Origin: Azospirillum brasilense
GTDB lineage: Bacteria; Pseudomonadota; Alphaproteobacteria; Azospirillales; Azospirillaceae
DNA: 64,000 bases
Direction of reading: 5' to 3'
Assembly (NCBI RefSeq): GCF_022023855.1
Contig: NZ_CP059449.1
Location: 434,001-498,000, forward strand
This document shows, piece after piece, positions 1 to 9,406 of the stretch (the stretch's first letter is position 1; each line of letters opens with the position of its first letter). The translations under genes were made by a program, and so were the position numbers. The notes beneath the pieces are model-generated. The model was not told the origin of the DNA, did not search any database, and worked only from the letters and a program-made list of their open reading frames with translations.

Positions 1-662
1 TCGTCGGCAAGGCCGCCCCCTTCGGCCCGCCGGGGCGGAGCAGCGCCATCGCCAAGTCCCCGGTGGACGGCCCGCGCGCGGTCGGCCCCGAAGGCTTCCT
101 GGACGATGAGCAGGCCGACCGCCGCGTCCATGGCGGAACGGACAAGGCTATCCACCATTACCCGCTGGACCACCACCCGGCGTGGCGGGACGAGCTGGGC
201 GCAGAAGTGCCGCTGCTCGGCCAGCCCGGTGCCTTCGGCGAGAACATTGCCACGCTGGGCCTGACCGAGGCCGACGTCTGCGTCGGCGACCGCTTCCGCG
301 CCGGCACCGCCCTGCTTGAGGTCGCCCAGGCCCGCCAACCCTGCTGGAAGCTGAACCACCGCTTCGCCGTGCCCGACATGGCCAAGCGCGTCCAGACCAC
401 CGGGCGCACCGGCTGGTACTATCGCGTGCCGGAACCCGGCCAGATCGGCCCCGGCGACCGGCTGACGCTGGTCGAGCGGCCCTACCCGCAATGGACGCTC
501 GCCCGGCTGCTCCACGTTCTCTATGTGGACACGCAGAATCGTGACGCCCTGGCCGAGATGGCCGCCCTGCCCGTGCTGGCCCAGACGTGGCGGACGCTGG
601 CCGAACGCCGGCTGACGCAGGGCGTCGAGGACTGGAGCAAGCGCCTGAACGGCGGCGACTGA
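1..662 (+). CDS. MOSC domain protein, YiiM-like (5' partial)
   Basis: The reading frame is open from base 3, so the start lies before the window; 219 residues are visible. The sequence matches the YiiM type of MOSC protein: an early GP-x-G loop, HGG-x-DKA with paired His and Tyr, a GENI motif, and the conserved Cys in QARQPCWKL expected to bind the sulfur-carrying metal or cofactor. YiiM-like proteins reduce N-hydroxylated compounds with the molybdenum cofactor. The C-terminal part carries the helical extension that follows MOSC in this subfamily. It converges on the MFS gene with a 4-bp gap. Family assignment is firm; the substrate is unknown. Confidence 0.85.
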   Translation, partial: VGKAAPFGPPGRSSAIAKSPVDGPRAVGPEGFLDDEQADRRVHGGTDKAIHHYPLDHHPAWRDELGAEVPLLGQPGAFGENIATLGLTEADVCVGDRFRAGTALLEVAQARQPCWKLNHRFAVPDMAKRVQTTGRTGWYYRVPEPGQIGPGDRLTLVERPYPQWTLARLLHVLYVDTQNRDALAEMAALPVLAQTWRTLAERRLTQGVEDWSKRLNGGD

Positions 663-666
663 TCCC

Positions 667-1842
667 TCAGCGGCGGGCGGTCGCCCACAGCACCCCCGCC
701 GCGCCCACCGCCACCAGCGCCAGGACGGCGGAGAGCAGAAGCGCCGCCGTTTCCCCGGCCCGCTCGATGATGACCGCGTAGCCCATCGGCGCCAGCGCGG
801 CGGCGTAGAAGCTCGGCACCAGCAGCCGCCCGACCGTCCGGCCGTAGCTCTGCGGGTCGAACAGCACCAGCGGCAGCGTGCCGCGCACGATCGTCGCCAG
901 CCCGGCTCCCGCCCCGAAAAGCAGGGAGAAGGCGACGCCGGCGGCCAGCACCGCGCCGCTCCACAAACCGATCAGGAAGCCGGGCAGCAGCAGGCCGCAG
1001 GCGAGCAGCGCCAGGGCGGTGGGATGCAGGCGGGACCCCGACAGCACCTCGCACAGCCGGGCCGAGGACTGGCCGACGCCGCGCACCGTGGAAATCCACA
1101 CCGCCGCCGCGGGCGCCGCCCCCAGCCCGACCAGGATGCCGATCATGTGCGCCGACATCGCCGAGGTCAGCACGCCGACCGCGGTGGTCATGACCATGTA
1201 GAACACAGGTGCCACCCAGCGCCGCCGCCGCGGGTCCGCGGGTCCGGCAGGCTCCGTCCCGGCCGGCACCGGCGGGCGCACATAGCGGTCGGACGGAATG
1301 GCCGCGTGCAGCGGGATGGTCAGAAGCGCAATGACGGCGTAGGCGACCAGCGCGCCGCGCCAGCCCCAGGCGTCGGCCATCGCCTGCCCCACCGGCCACA
1401 GCACGGTGGAGGCCAGCCCGCCCAGCAGCGTGATCTGTGAGATCGGCACCCGCGCCAGCGGGCCGCCCAGCCGGGCCAGGGCGGCAAAGGCTGCCTCGTA
1501 CAGGCTCGCCCGCATCGCCAGCCCCAGCACCAGCCAGGAGGCGTAGTAGCTCACCAACCCCGTCGAGGATGCCAGCCCCAGGCACCCCGCCGCCGTTAGC
1601 AGCGAGCCGACGACCATCACCGGGCGCCCGCCCCAGCGGTCGATGGCCCGCCCGACGCTGCCCGACACCATCCCCATGACCAGCAGAGCCGCCGTGAAGC
1701 CGCCGAAGGCCACCGGCAGGCTCAGGCCCAGGTCGGCGGCCATGGGATTCCCGAAGATGGCGATCAGGTAATAGGAAATCCCCCAGCACAGCAGCTGCGA
1801 GACGCCGAGGAACCAGACCAGCCGGCGGGTGATGTGCGACAT
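667..1842 (-). CDS. MFS transporter
   Basis: A 391-residue hydrophobic protein with about 12 predicted membrane segments, beginning with a first helix at about residues 8-30. A GxxxDRxGGR-like loop (IDRWGGRP) follows transmembrane helix 2, the hallmark of the major facilitator superfamily. It should be an inner-membrane exporter or importer; nothing in the sequence fixes the substrate. The start ATG leaves only about 115 bases to the divergent LysR-family gene, so that regulator may control it. This is the usual layout for a LysR regulator and its target. Confidence 0.8.
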   Translation of the reverse strand: MSHITRRLVWFLGVSQLLCWGISYYLIAIFGNPMAADLGLSLPVAFGGFTAALLVMGMVSGSVGRAIDRWGGRPVMVVGSLLTAAGCLGLASSTGLVSYYASWLVLGLAMRASLYEAAFAALARLGGPLARVPISQITLLGGLASTVLWPVGQAMADAWGWRGALVAYAVIALLTIPLHAAIPSDRYVRPPVPAGTEPAGPADPRRRRWVAPVFYMVMTTAVGVLTSAMSAHMIGILVGLGAAPAAAVWISTVRGVGQSSARLCEVLSGSRLHPTALALLACGLLLPGFLIGLWSGAVLAAGVAFSLLFGAGAGLATIVRGTLPLVLFDPQSYGRTVGRLLVPSFYAAALAPMGYAVIIERAGETAALLLSAVLALVAVGAAGVLWATARR

Positions 1843-1958
1843 GACGGACCAGGGGACGACGGGCCAGGGGAGGACGGAAAGCGGCAGGCACCCTAGCCAG
1901 CCGCCCGGGCACCGACAAACGACTTGTCTTCCGCCGACCGGTGAGAAAAACTCAACGG

Positions 1959-2855
1959 ATGTCCTCCCGCTTCCCGCCGCTGAACGCCCTGCGCGCCTTC
2001 GTCGCCGCCGCCCGCCATTCCAGCTTCCGCCTCGCCGCGGAGGAGCTGAACGTCACCCCCGGCGCGGTCAGCCGCCAGATCCGCAGCCTGGAGCTCTTCC
2101 TCGGCGTCCCGCTGTTCGACCGCAGCCAGCGGCAGGTCCGGCTGACCGAGGCCGGGGCGCGCTACTTCACCCGCATCGCCGACCTGTTCACCGAGATCCA
2201 GCAGGCGACCGACACGCTGCTCGACGGCGACGGGCGGCGGACGCTGCGGGTGGACTGCATCCCGACCTTCGCCATGCACTGGCTGCTGCCGCGCCTGCCC
2301 CTGTTCCAGCAGCGTTTCCCCGAACTGGCGGTGTCGCTGTCCACCGCCCCCGGCCCGATCGACATCGGCCGTCCCTTCGACTACGCCATCCGCCGCGACC
2401 CCGCCCATTTCGCCGGGCTGAAGCCGCTGCCCCTGATGCGCGAGCGATGCGTGCCGGTGTGCAGCCCGTCCCTGCCGGGGCTGGAAACGCTGCGCAGCCC
2501 CGCCGACCTGACCCGCCGGACGGTCATCACCATCCGCGCCCGCGCCGACCTGCTGCCAGCCTGGAGCACGGCCCACGGGCTGGAGCTGGACGCCTTCCGC
2601 AGCCGGATGGAGGTCGACCACACCTACTTCGCCATCCAGGCGGCGGAGGACGGGCTGGGCGTCGCCATCGTGCCGCGGCTGTTCGTGGAGCGCCCGCTGG
2701 AGACCGGGCGGCTGACCGCCCCGCTGGGGGCCGAGGGTGTGGTGTCCGGCCATTATTACCTGCTGGAAAGCCGCCAGCGCGGCCACACCGAGGCGCCGGC
2801 CTTCCCCGATTGGCTGCGCGAACAGGCCGCCGCCGCGTCAACGCAGGGCCGATAA
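1959..2855 (+). CDS. LysR family transcriptional regulator (GcvA-like)
   Basis: A winged helix-turn-helix covers about residues 1-60 (LNALRAFVAAARHSS, then VTPGAVSRQI and LFDR), followed by a LysR effector-binding domain to the end. The length, about 298 residues, is normal. The PPLNALRAF opening is typical of the GcvA/AmpR branch. I prefer the ATG at 1959; a GTG at 1941 would add six residues, and neither has a strong Shine-Dalgarno sequence. It is divergent from the MFS transporter gene, which is its most likely target. The inducer is not predictable. Confidence 0.85.
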   Translation: MSSRFPPLNALRAFVAAARHSSFRLAAEELNVTPGAVSRQIRSLELFLGVPLFDRSQRQVRLTEAGARYFTRIADLFTEIQQATDTLLDGDGRRTLRVDCIPTFAMHWLLPRLPLFQQRFPELAVSLSTAPGPIDIGRPFDYAIRRDPAHFAGLKPLPLMRERCVPVCSPSLPGLETLRSPADLTRRTVITIRARADLLPAWSTAHGLELDAFRSRMEVDHTYFAIQAAEDGLGVAIVPRLFVERPLETGRLTAPLGAEGVVSGHYYLLESRQRGHTEAPAFPDWLREQAAAASTQGR

Positions 2856-2954
2856 GGGAGAATGGCGGGGTCCTTGCCCTTGCTTTGGCGGGGCGGGGCC
2901 TTTAGTGTCCGGCCTCGAACCGTTCCCCCCACGACGCCGGATTTTCCAAGCCCC

Positions 2955-3659
2955 ATGAAGGCCGCCGTCATCGTTTTCCCCGGCTCCAACCGCGAACGCG
3001 ACGCCGTCGCCGCGCTGGAGGCCGCCAGCGGAACCAAGCCGCATCTGGTCTGGCACCGCGACACCGAACTGCCCAAGGTCGATCTCATCCTCGTGCCGGG
3101 CGGCTTCTCCTATGGCGACTATCTGCGCTCCGGCGCCATGGCGGCGCACTCGCCGATCATGCGCGAGGTCAAGGCGCGGGCCGATCAGGGCGTGCGGGTG
3201 CTCGGCATCTGCAACGGCTTCCAGATCATCACCGAGGCGGGACTGCTGCCCGGCGCGCTGATGCGCAACGCCAAGCTGAAGTTCATCTGCCGCACGGTGC
3301 ATCTGCGGGTGGAGAATACGGACAGCCCCTTCACGGCCAAGTACCGCAAGGGCCAGATCGTCCGCTACCCGGTGGCGCACGGCGACGGCAACTACTGGAC
3401 CGACGCCGAGACGGTGAAGCGGCTGGACGGCGAGGGCCAGGTGGCCTTCCGCTACGTCAGTGACGAGGGCGACGCCGCTCCGCGCTGGAACCGGAACGAC
3501 TGGAACCCGAACGGTTCGCTGGACAACATCGCCGGCATCTTCAACGCCAAGCGCACCGTGCTCGGCCTGATGCCGCACCCCGAGGACGCGGTGTCCGCCT
3601 TCCATGGCAACACCGACGGCAAGCCCATGTTCGATGGTCTGGTGGAGGCCCTGTCGTGA
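2955..3659 (+). CDS. purQ: phosphoribosylformylglycinamidine synthase, glutaminase subunit PurQ
   Basis: A class I glutamine amidotransferase of 234 residues that supplies ammonia to PurL in step 4 of purine synthesis. Visible motifs are PGSNRERD at the N-terminus, the [11 protein letters not shown] loop, the nucleophile Cys86 in LGICNGFQ, and the His/Glu pair in MPHPED near the C-terminus. The ATG at 2955 gives the standard [10 protein letters not shown] start. Its stop overlaps the purL start by four bases, which implies translational coupling. The third subunit, PurS, usually encoded just upstream, is not present here: the preceding gene is the LysR regulator. Confidence 0.96.
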   Translation: MKAAVIVFPGSNRERDAVAALEAASGTKPHLVWHRDTELPKVDLILVPGGFSYGDYLRSGAMAAHSPIMREVKARADQGVRVLGICNGFQIITEAGLLPGALMRNAKLKFICRTVHLRVENTDSPFTAKYRKGQIVRYPVAHGDGNYWTDAETVKRLDGEGQVAFRYVSDEGDAAPRWNRNDWNPNGSLDNIAGIFNAKRTVLGLMPHPEDAVSAFHGNTDGKPMFDGLVEALS

Positions 3660-5872
3660 CCACCGCGCAGCAGCCCGCAGTCTCCCTGGAGATGGCCCGC
3701 GAGTTCGGCCTGTCCGAAGGGGAATACAACAACGCCCTGGAGATCCTGGGACGCCAGCCGACCTACACGGAGTTGGGCATCATCTCGGTGATGTGGTCGG
3801 AGCATTGCTCCTACAAGTCGTCGAAGAAGTGGCTGATGACGCTGCCGACCACCGGCCCGCAGGTCATCTGCGGCCCCGGCGAGAACGCCGGCGTGGTCGA
3901 TGCCGGCGACGGCGACGCCATCATCTTCAAGATGGAGAGCCACAACCACCCGTCCTACATCGAGCCCTTCCAGGGCGCGGCGACGGGCGTGGGCGGCATC
4001 CTGCGCGACGTGTTCACCATGGGCGCCCGGCCCATCGCGAACATGAACGCGCTGCGCTTCGGCGCGCCCGAGCATCCCAAGACCCGCCATCTGGTGTCGG
4101 GCGTGGTGGCCGGCATCGCCCATTACGGCAACTGCGTCGGCGTGCCGACGGTCGGCGGCGAAACCAACTTCCACCCGGCCTACAACGGCAACATCCTGGT
4201 CAACGCGATGACCGTGGGCGTGGCCAAGGCCGACCGGATCTTCTATTCGGCCGCCGCGGGCGTCGGCAACCCGGTAGTCTATGTCGGCTCCAAGACGGGC
4301 CGCGACGGCATCCACGGCGCCACCATGGCGTCGGCCGAGTTCAGCGAGGATTCGGAGGAGAAGCGTCCGACCGTGCAGGTCGGCGACCCCTTCACCGAAA
4401 AGCTGCTGATCGAGGCCTGCCTGGAACTGATGGAGACGGACGCCATCGTCGCCATCCAGGACATGGGTGCGGCCGGTCTCACCTCCTCTTCGGTCGAGAT
4501 GGCCGGCAAGGGCGGACTCGGCATCGAGCTGGTGCTCGACGACGTGCCGATGCGCGAGGAAGGGATGACCCCCTACGAGATCATGCTCTCCGAAAGCCAG
4601 GAGCGCATGCTGATCATCCTGAAGCCCGGCCGCGAGGAGGTCGCCAAGGCGATCTTCGACAAGTGGGAGCTGGACTTCGCCGTGATCGGCACGCTGACCG
4701 ACAACGGCAAGCTGGTCATCAAGATGCACGGCCAGACCTGGTGCGACATGCCGATCGCCCCGGTGTCCAACGCCTCGCCGCTCTACGACCGCCCGTGGGA
4801 GCCGACCCCGGCCGCCGCGGAGCTGGAGGACGCCGTGCGCGCCCTGCCGGCGGACAAGTCGCTGGGCGACATCCTGGAAAAGATCATGTCCTGCCCCGAT
4901 CAGGCGTCCAAGCGCTGGATCTGGGAGCAGTATGACAGCCTCGTGAACGGCGACACCCGCTTCATGTCCGGTCAGGCCGACGCGGGCGTGGTGCGGCTGC
5001 CCGGCCAGAGCAAGGGCATCGCGGTCACCACCGACTGCACCCCGCGCTACTGCCTCGCCGACCCGGTGCGCGGCGGCGCCCAGGCGGTGGCCGAGGCCTA
5101 CCGCAACCTGTCCGCCGTCGGCGCCCTGCCTCTGGCCGTCACCGACAACATGAACTTCGGCAACCCCGAGAAGCCGCGGATCATGGGCCAGTTCGTCGGC
5201 GCCATCCAGGGTATGGCCGACGCCTGCCGCGCGCTGGATTTCCCAGTCGTGTCGGGTAACGTGTCGCTCTACAACGAGACCAACGGCGAGGCGATCCTGC
5301 CGACCCCGGCCATCGGCGCCGTCGGCCTGCTGCCGGACGCCATGATCGCCGTCGGCATCGCCTTCTGGAACGAGGGCGACACCATCCTGCTCGTCGGCGA
5401 GGGCACCGGCCATCTCGGCCAATCGCTCTATCTGCGGGAGATCCTGGGCCGCGAGGAGGGCCCGCCGCCGCCGGTCGATCTGGCGGTGGAGCGCCGCAAC
5501 GGCGAGTTCGTCCGCGGCCTGATCGCCGAGGGTCTGGTGGTGTCGAGCCACGACATCCAGGACGGCGGCCTGCTGGTCACCGTGGCCGAGATGGCCATGG
5601 CCGGCGGCATCGGCGCCAACCTGTCGGGCCTCGACGGCGCCGACGCCGGCACCCTGTTCGGCGAGGACCAGGGCCGCTACGTCCTGGCCGTCCGCGCCGA
5701 CAAGGCCGCCGCGGTGCAGGAGAAGGCCAAGGCGGCCGGCGTGCCGGTGAGCGTGCTCGGCAAGACCAACGGCACGGCCCTGACCGGCCGCGGCGGCGAG
5801 GCGATCACCATCGCCCGCCTGAAGAAGGCCAATGAGGCCTGGCTGCCCGGCTACATGGCCGCCGCCGAGTGA
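3656..5872 (+). CDS. purL: phosphoribosylformylglycinamidine synthase subunit PurL (small form)
   Basis: A 738-residue protein, the size of the small PurL that works with separate PurQ and PurS. It converts FGAR to FGAM using ATP and ammonia from PurQ. Landmarks are [10 protein letters not shown] near residue 45, SHNHPS about residue 98 with the following [12 protein letters not shown], and a second AIRS-like half with the glycine-rich GG-A-VAEA segment. It starts with GTG at 3656, inside the end of purQ. A rho-independent terminator follows about 30 bases after the stop. The next genes are bolA and grxD, a common alphaproteobacterial order. Confidence 0.97.
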   Translation: MTTAQQPAVSLEMAREFGLSEGEYNNALEILGRQPTYTELGIISVMWSEHCSYKSSKKWLMTLPTTGPQVICGPGENAGVVDAGDGDAIIFKMESHNHPSYIEPFQGAATGVGGILRDVFTMGARPIANMNALRFGAPEHPKTRHLVSGVVAGIAHYGNCVGVPTVGGETNFHPAYNGNILVNAMTVGVAKADRIFYSAAAGVGNPVVYVGSKTGRDGIHGATMASAEFSEDSEEKRPTVQVGDPFTEKLLIEACLELMETDAIVAIQDMGAAGLTSSSVEMAGKGGLGIELVLDDVPMREEGMTPYEIMLSESQERMLIILKPGREEVAKAIFDKWELDFAVIGTLTDNGKLVIKMHGQTWCDMPIAPVSNASPLYDRPWEPTPAAAELEDAVRALPADKSLGDILEKIMSCPDQASKRWIWEQYDSLVNGDTRFMSGQADAGVVRLPGQSKGIAVTTDCTPRYCLADPVRGGAQAVAEAYRNLSAVGALPLAVTDNMNFGNPEKPRIMGQFVGAIQGMADACRALDFPVVSGNVSLYNETNGEAILPTPAIGAVGLLPDAMIAVGIAFWNEGDTILLVGEGTGHLGQSLYLREILGREEGPPPPVDLAVERRNGEFVRGLIAEGLVVSSHDIQDGGLLVTVAEMAMAGGIGANLSGLDGADAGTLFGEDQGRYVLAVRADKAAAVQEKAKAAGVPVSVLGKTNGTALTGRGGEAITIARLKKANEAWLPGYMAAAE

Positions 5873-5901
5873 TCGGACGCGGTTGAGGGTTCGAAGAACG
5901 G

Positions 5902-5928
5902 AAGGCCGGGCTGATGCCCGGCCTTTTC
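5902..5928 (+). terminator. rho-independent terminator after purL
   Basis: Perfect 10-bp arms (AAGGCCGGGC and GCCCGGCCTT) around a 4-base loop, followed by a T-rich tail. It lies about 30 bases after the purL stop and should end the purQL transcript. Confidence 0.85.
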
Positions 5929-5947
5929 GTTTTGGGGTGTCGGTGTT

Positions 5948-6060
5948 GCCCCCACCCTTCCCACGGCTTCGCCGCGGGCCCCTTCCCTCCCCCGCTTCGC
6001 AGGAGAGGGAGTTTCAGTCCCCTCCCCTGCGAAGCGGGGGAGGGTTAGGGTGGGGGCAAG
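5948..6060. repeat. dispersed GC-rich palindromic repeat (REP-like), copy 1
   Basis: A 113-bp palindromic block that begins TGCCCCCACCCTTCCC and ends GGGTTAGGGTGGGGGCA, with internal CCTCCCC-TGCGAAGCGGGGGAGG arms. A shorter copy with the same ends lies at 26571-26646. The copies sit between genes and can fold into long hairpins. This is typical of REP/BIME-type dispersed repeats. The rest of the 5929-6180 gap shows nothing else that can be assigned. Confidence 0.8.
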
Positions 6061-6180
6061 AGCTTCAACACCACCAAACCCTTCGCACCGCGGAATGTCG
6101 TCGCTTCTCCGGTGACAAACCCGGCCGGTCCGCCTAATTATACGGGCAGCGCCCGCATGGGCAGGGTTTGACGGAACAGG

Positions 6181-6429
6181 ATGACGGCCATGGCGATGGA
6201 AGCCGCGGTGATCGAGAAGCTCATCAGGGAAGGCATCCCGGACGCGACGGTGGAGATCGCCGACCTGCGCGGCGACGGCGACCATTACGCCGCGCTGGTC
6301 ACCTCCGCCGCCTTCAAGGGCAAGTCGCGCGTGCAGCAGCACCAGATGGTCTACGCCGCCCTCCAGGGCAGGATGGGCGGGGAGCTGCACGCCCTGGCCC
6401 TGACCACCGCCGTGCCGGAAGGCGTGTAG
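6181..6429 (+). CDS. bolA: BolA family protein
   Basis: A small BolA/IbaG-type protein of 82 residues (79 if the ATG at 6190 is used). It shows the family pattern D-x-DHY near residue 33, V-S-x-x-F-x-GKS, and the conserved His in QQHQMVYAAL. BolA proteins pair with CGFS monothiol glutaredoxins and bind a [2Fe-2S] cluster through this His and the glutaredoxin Cys. The next gene is exactly such a glutaredoxin, 60 bases downstream, so the two probably work together in iron-sulfur cluster handling. Annotation is secure apart from the choice of start. Confidence 0.93.
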   Translation: MTAMAMEAAVIEKLIREGIPDATVEIADLRGDGDHYAALVTSAAFKGKSRVQQHQMVYAALQGRMGGELHALALTTAVPEGV

Positions 6430-6489
6430 GACGGCATCCCCGCAAGACACCCCGCAAGTCACGATGACATCGTAAGAAGGCCGAGAGAC

Positions 6490-6831
6490 ATGGTTGACCA
6501 GAACGTCAAGGATCGCATCGAGCAGGACATCAAGGGCAACGATGTCGTGCTGTACATGAAGGGCACGCCCGTCTTCCCGCAGTGCGGCTTCTCCGCCGCC
6601 GTCGTCCAGGTGCTCAGCACCGTCGGCGTGAAGTTCAAGGGCATCAACATCCTGGAGGACCCGGGCCTGCGCCAGGGGCTGAAGGACTACTCGAACTGGC
6701 CGACCTTCCCGCAGCTCTACGTCAAGGGCGAGCTGGTCGGCGGCTGCGACATCGTGCGCGAGATGTACGAGTCGGGCGAGTTGCAGTCGCTGCTGGCCGA
6801 CAAGGGCGTCGCGACGGGCGCCAACGCCTGA
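6490..6831 (+). CDS. grxD: monothiol glutaredoxin, Grx4 family
   Basis: A 113-residue CGFS-type glutaredoxin. The active-site motif PQCGFS is preceded by the conserved Lys in MKGTPVFP, and the glutathione-binding elements WPTFPQLY and GGCDIV follow. These proteins carry and transfer [2Fe-2S] clusters with glutathione rather than reduce disulfides. It follows the BolA gene in the same orientation, matching the known physical partnership. A terminator-like hairpin is found about 27 bases after the stop. Confidence 0.96.
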   Translation: MVDQNVKDRIEQDIKGNDVVLYMKGTPVFPQCGFSAAVVQVLSTVGVKFKGINILEDPGLRQGLKDYSNWPTFPQLYVKGELVGGCDIVREMYESGELQSLLADKGVATGANA

Positions 6832-6857
6832 TCGGCCATCCGCCGCAGGCGTGTGAC

Positions 6858-6888
6858 AAAGGGCTCCGCCACCGCGGGGCCCTTTTCC
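6858..6888 (+). terminator. rho-independent terminator after grxD
   Basis: AAAGGGC-x-CCGC pairs with GCGG-x-GCCCTTT around a short loop, with a TTTT tail. There is one mismatch in the stem. Confidence 0.7.
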
Positions 6889-6982
6889 TTTGACGGAACA
6901 GGCCCCCGCCCACCTCTGTTTTCCCATCGACGATTCCGCGGAGGTGTCGGCACGGAGAAGACACGGATAAGGAGGCCCGGTC

Positions 6983-7417
6983 ATGGACAGGCACGTGTTT
7001 CCAGCAGCGGCGCTGCTGGCTCTGATGGCTCTTCCCGCTCTGGCGCAGGGCCAGGAAGGAACGGTGCCCAAGCAGGAGCGGCTGACCGCCTGCCGGGACG
7101 AGGTGTCCCGCTTCTCCGACCTGTTTCTGGGCGACAAGGTGGTGGCCGGCGGGCGCAACCACACCGCCCTGACCGGTGAGCAGAAGGACCGGCTGCGCGG
7201 CCTGCTGGGCGAGGCGCGGTCCGCCGCCGGCAAGGGCGATCCGGACGGCTGCGTGGACCGGCTGCGCGAGGCCCGCGCGCTGGTCCGCAATGAGGGCGTC
7301 GGCACCAACGTCCCGATCGGCCGGGGCTCGTCGGGGTCGTCCGGCGCGATGCCCCGGAACGGAGCGCCCACCGGCAGCGGAAGCGGAGGCGGCACCACAG
7401 GCGGCGGAGGGGGCTGA
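6983..7417 (+). CDS. secreted hypothetical protein with Gly/Ser-rich tail
   Basis: A 144-residue protein with a clear Sec signal peptide (about residues 1-22, ending LPALAQG), so it should be exported to the periplasm. The middle section is helical and charged. It contains two Cys residues (LTACRDE and PDGCVDR) spaced so that a disulfide is possible, and a motif of the form ALVRNEGVGTNVPIG. The last 25 residues are mostly Gly and Ser. No known family is recognised. It is flanked by grxD and by the RarD-type gene in the same direction but with no tight coupling. Confidence 0.65.
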   Translation: MDRHVFPAAALLALMALPALAQGQEGTVPKQERLTACRDEVSRFSDLFLGDKVVAGGRNHTALTGEQKDRLRGLLGEARSAAGKGDPDGCVDRLREARALVRNEGVGTNVPIGRGSSGSSGAMPRNGAPTGSGSGGGTTGGGGG

Positions 7418-7517
7418 GCGGGAAAACCCCTGCGGGAAATGCGGCATTCCCGGCGCGCAGTGCGGGCATGAGGGGGCGTTCCTATCGCCCATTTCTTGGC
7501 CATGGTAAAGGGGAGCC

Positions 7518-8522
7518 ATGGCCCAGACTCCCTCCCCCTCCTCGCCGCAGGCCGACGGGCGCAACCCCGCTACCCTGGGCTTCGCCGCCGCCCTGACCGC
7601 CTTCCTGATCTGGGGTGGGCTGGCGCCGGTCTTCTTCAAGCAGCTCGGCAACGTCGGAGCGGTGGAGGTCGTCGCGCACCGGGTGCTGTGGACGGTGGTG
7701 CTGGTCGGGCTGTGGCTGGTACCGATGCGCGGCCTGTCCGGCATCCTGCGCGGGGTGGGGAGCTGGCGGCGCCTGGGCATCTTCCTGGTGACGACCGCGC
7801 TGATCGGCAGCAACTGGACCATCTTTATCTGGGCCGTGAACAACGGCCATATGGTCCAATCGAGTCTCGGCTATTACATCAACCCGATCATCAACGTCCT
7901 GCTGGGCATCGCCTTCCTTCAGGAGCGGCTGTCGAAGCGGCAGGGCGTCGCCGTGCTGATCGCGGCGGCGGGCGTCCTGAGCCTCGTCCTGTCCTACGGG
8001 GAGGTTCCCTGGGTGGCGCTGTCGCTGGCCTTGACCTTCGGCGTTTACGCGCTGGTGCGCAAGAAGGCGGCCATCGACCCGCTGATCGGGCTGCTGGTGG
8101 AAACGGTGCTGCTGGTTCCGCCGGCCATTGCCTATCTGCTGTGGCTGAACGCCCAGGGCCTGGGGAGTTTCGGCGCGCACGGGCTGGGCACCGACCTGCT
8201 GATCATCCTGACCGGCCCGGTGACCGCCATCCCGCTGGTGCTGTTCATGGTCGGCGCCGCCCGGCTGAAGCTCTCGACCATCGGCATCCTGCAATACATC
8301 AGCCCGACCGGGCAGCTTCTGCTGGGTGTCGCGGTCTATGGGGAGGCCTTCACCTCCTCGCACCTGCTGGCCTTCGGCTGCATCTGGGTGGCCCTGGCGC
8401 TCTATTCGGCGGACGCGCTGTTCACCCACCGGGCCGCCCGCGCCGAGGCCCGCGCTGAACAGAACCGGGCCGAGCAAAACCGGGCGGAGCAGGCCCGCGC
8501 CGCCGCCTGCCGCGCCGATTGA
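7518..8522 (+). CDS. rarD: EamA family transporter RarD
   Basis: A ten-helix drug/metabolite transporter-superfamily protein. The RarD signature is visible in the first helix (AFLIWGGLAPVFFKQL), in the V-A-HR-LW segment, and in the SNWTIFIWAVNNGH-x-x-x-SSLGYYINP block. Length is 334 residues against roughly 300 for the family. The excess is a hydrophilic C-terminal tail made of short AEQNR-type repeats encoded by 15-base near-identical units (about 8454-8498). RarD was named for chloramphenicol sensitivity, but the substrate is not settled. Start ATG 7518 follows a GGGGAGCC ribosome site. Confidence 0.85.
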   Translation: MAQTPSPSSPQADGRNPATLGFAAALTAFLIWGGLAPVFFKQLGNVGAVEVVAHRVLWTVVLVGLWLVPMRGLSGILRGVGSWRRLGIFLVTTALIGSNWTIFIWAVNNGHMVQSSLGYYINPIINVLLGIAFLQERLSKRQGVAVLIAAAGVLSLVLSYGEVPWVALSLALTFGVYALVRKKAAIDPLIGLLVETVLLVPPAIAYLLWLNAQGLGSFGAHGLGTDLLIILTGPVTAIPLVLFMVGAARLKLSTIGILQYISPTGQLLLGVAVYGEAFTSSHLLAFGCIWVALALYSADALFTHRAARAEARAEQNRAEQNRAEQARAAACRAD

Positions 8523-8528
8523 GGTGAC

Positions 8529-9200
8529 TCAGGCCCGCGGCGCGAGGCCGTGGGCCATGGTGTGGGCGAGCGTCCGCACCACCTCGTTGACACGGTCCGG
8601 GCAGCGCCCGAACACCACCTGATCGAGGAAGCCCAGCCCGAAGCTGAGTGTGGCGATGCCCGCCGCGACGTGGGCGAGGTCGGCGTCCGCCGCGATCGCC
8701 CCGCGCTCGCGGAAGATCTCCAGCCGGCTGAGCAGGCAGGGGATGCGGCTTTCCGACAGGGTGCGCGCCATCTCGTTCGCGATGTCCGGATCGACCAGCG
8801 CGCGCGCCAGCATCACCCGCGTGAAGTCGCGGCACTTCCAGGCGTGGCGGAGCTGGTGCAGCAGAAACGCCGCCAGATCCTCCTCCAGATCGTCGCCGGG
8901 CGGCGGCATGGCGCAGCCGCTCCCCTCCTCGCGCCCGTAGCGTTCCACGACGGCCAGCAGCAGGCCGGCCTTGCCCGAGAAATAGCGCTGGATCAGCTGC
9001 TCGTTCACGCCAGCACGGCCAGCGATGTCGCGCGTGGTCGCGGCGTCGAAGCCGCGCTCGGCGAACACCATCTTGGCCGCGTCCAGCAGGACGCCCTTGG
9101 TCGCCTCGCGGTCGCGCTTGCGCGCGGGCGCGTCGGCCCCGGCGGCGCAACAGCCGTCGTCAACAGCCGGGGCGGTGGCCGGGGTGTCGGTCTTGTCCAC
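8529..9200 (-). CDS. TetR family transcriptional regulator
   Basis: The N-terminal helix-turn-helix reads TKGVLLDAAKMVFAERGFDAATTRDIAGRAGV, typical of TetR, followed by an all-helical ligand domain. I place the start at GTG 9200, which has a GAGAGGG ribosome site eight bases upstream; longer in-frame starts would run into the operator region. A Cys-Cys pair lies just before the DNA-binding domain. It is divergent from an old yellow enzyme gene, as NemR is next to nemA, and two palindromes lie between them. This suggests a repressor of that enzyme that responds to electrophiles, which is inference. Confidence 0.85.
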   Translation of the reverse strand: MDKTDTPATAPAVDDGCCAAGADAPARKRDREATKGVLLDAAKMVFAERGFDAATTRDIAGRAGVNEQLIQRYFSGKAGLLLAVVERYGREEGSGCAMPPPGDDLEEDLAAFLLHQLRHAWKCRDFTRVMLARALVDPDIANEMARTLSESRIPCLLSRLEIFRERGAIAADADLAHVAAGIATLSFGLGFLDQVVFGRCPDRVNEVVRTLAHTMAHGLAPRA

Positions 9201-9254
9201 GATACAGGCCCTCTCACTGGCCACCGATCCGTGCGGCGGCTGAAATGATAATAG

Positions 9255-9312
9255 GTATGCACGCACATACTTGACAAGCCCGGATGGCGCTGGCAAGTAT
9301 GTACCCACATAC
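9255..9312. promoter_or_regulatory. two TetR-type operators overlapping a promoter
   Basis: Two near-identical 16-bp palindromes, GTATGCACGCACATAC (9255-9270) and GTATGTACCCACATAC (9297-9312), share the form GTATG-y-AC-x-x-ACATAC. Between them lies TTGACA (9271-9276), with an AAGTAT -10 candidate 18 bases later that runs into the second palindrome. Binding of the neighbouring TetR protein would block transcription of the flavin oxidoreductase and probably of its own gene. Confidence 0.75.
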
Positions 9313-9406
9313 ATACCGGGCGCCGCCCAACCCGCGGAACCCCGGACCCCACTTTGGGACGCCCCAACGTGGGACCCGATTTTTGAATCGAGAGGGCAAC
9401 CGCATC

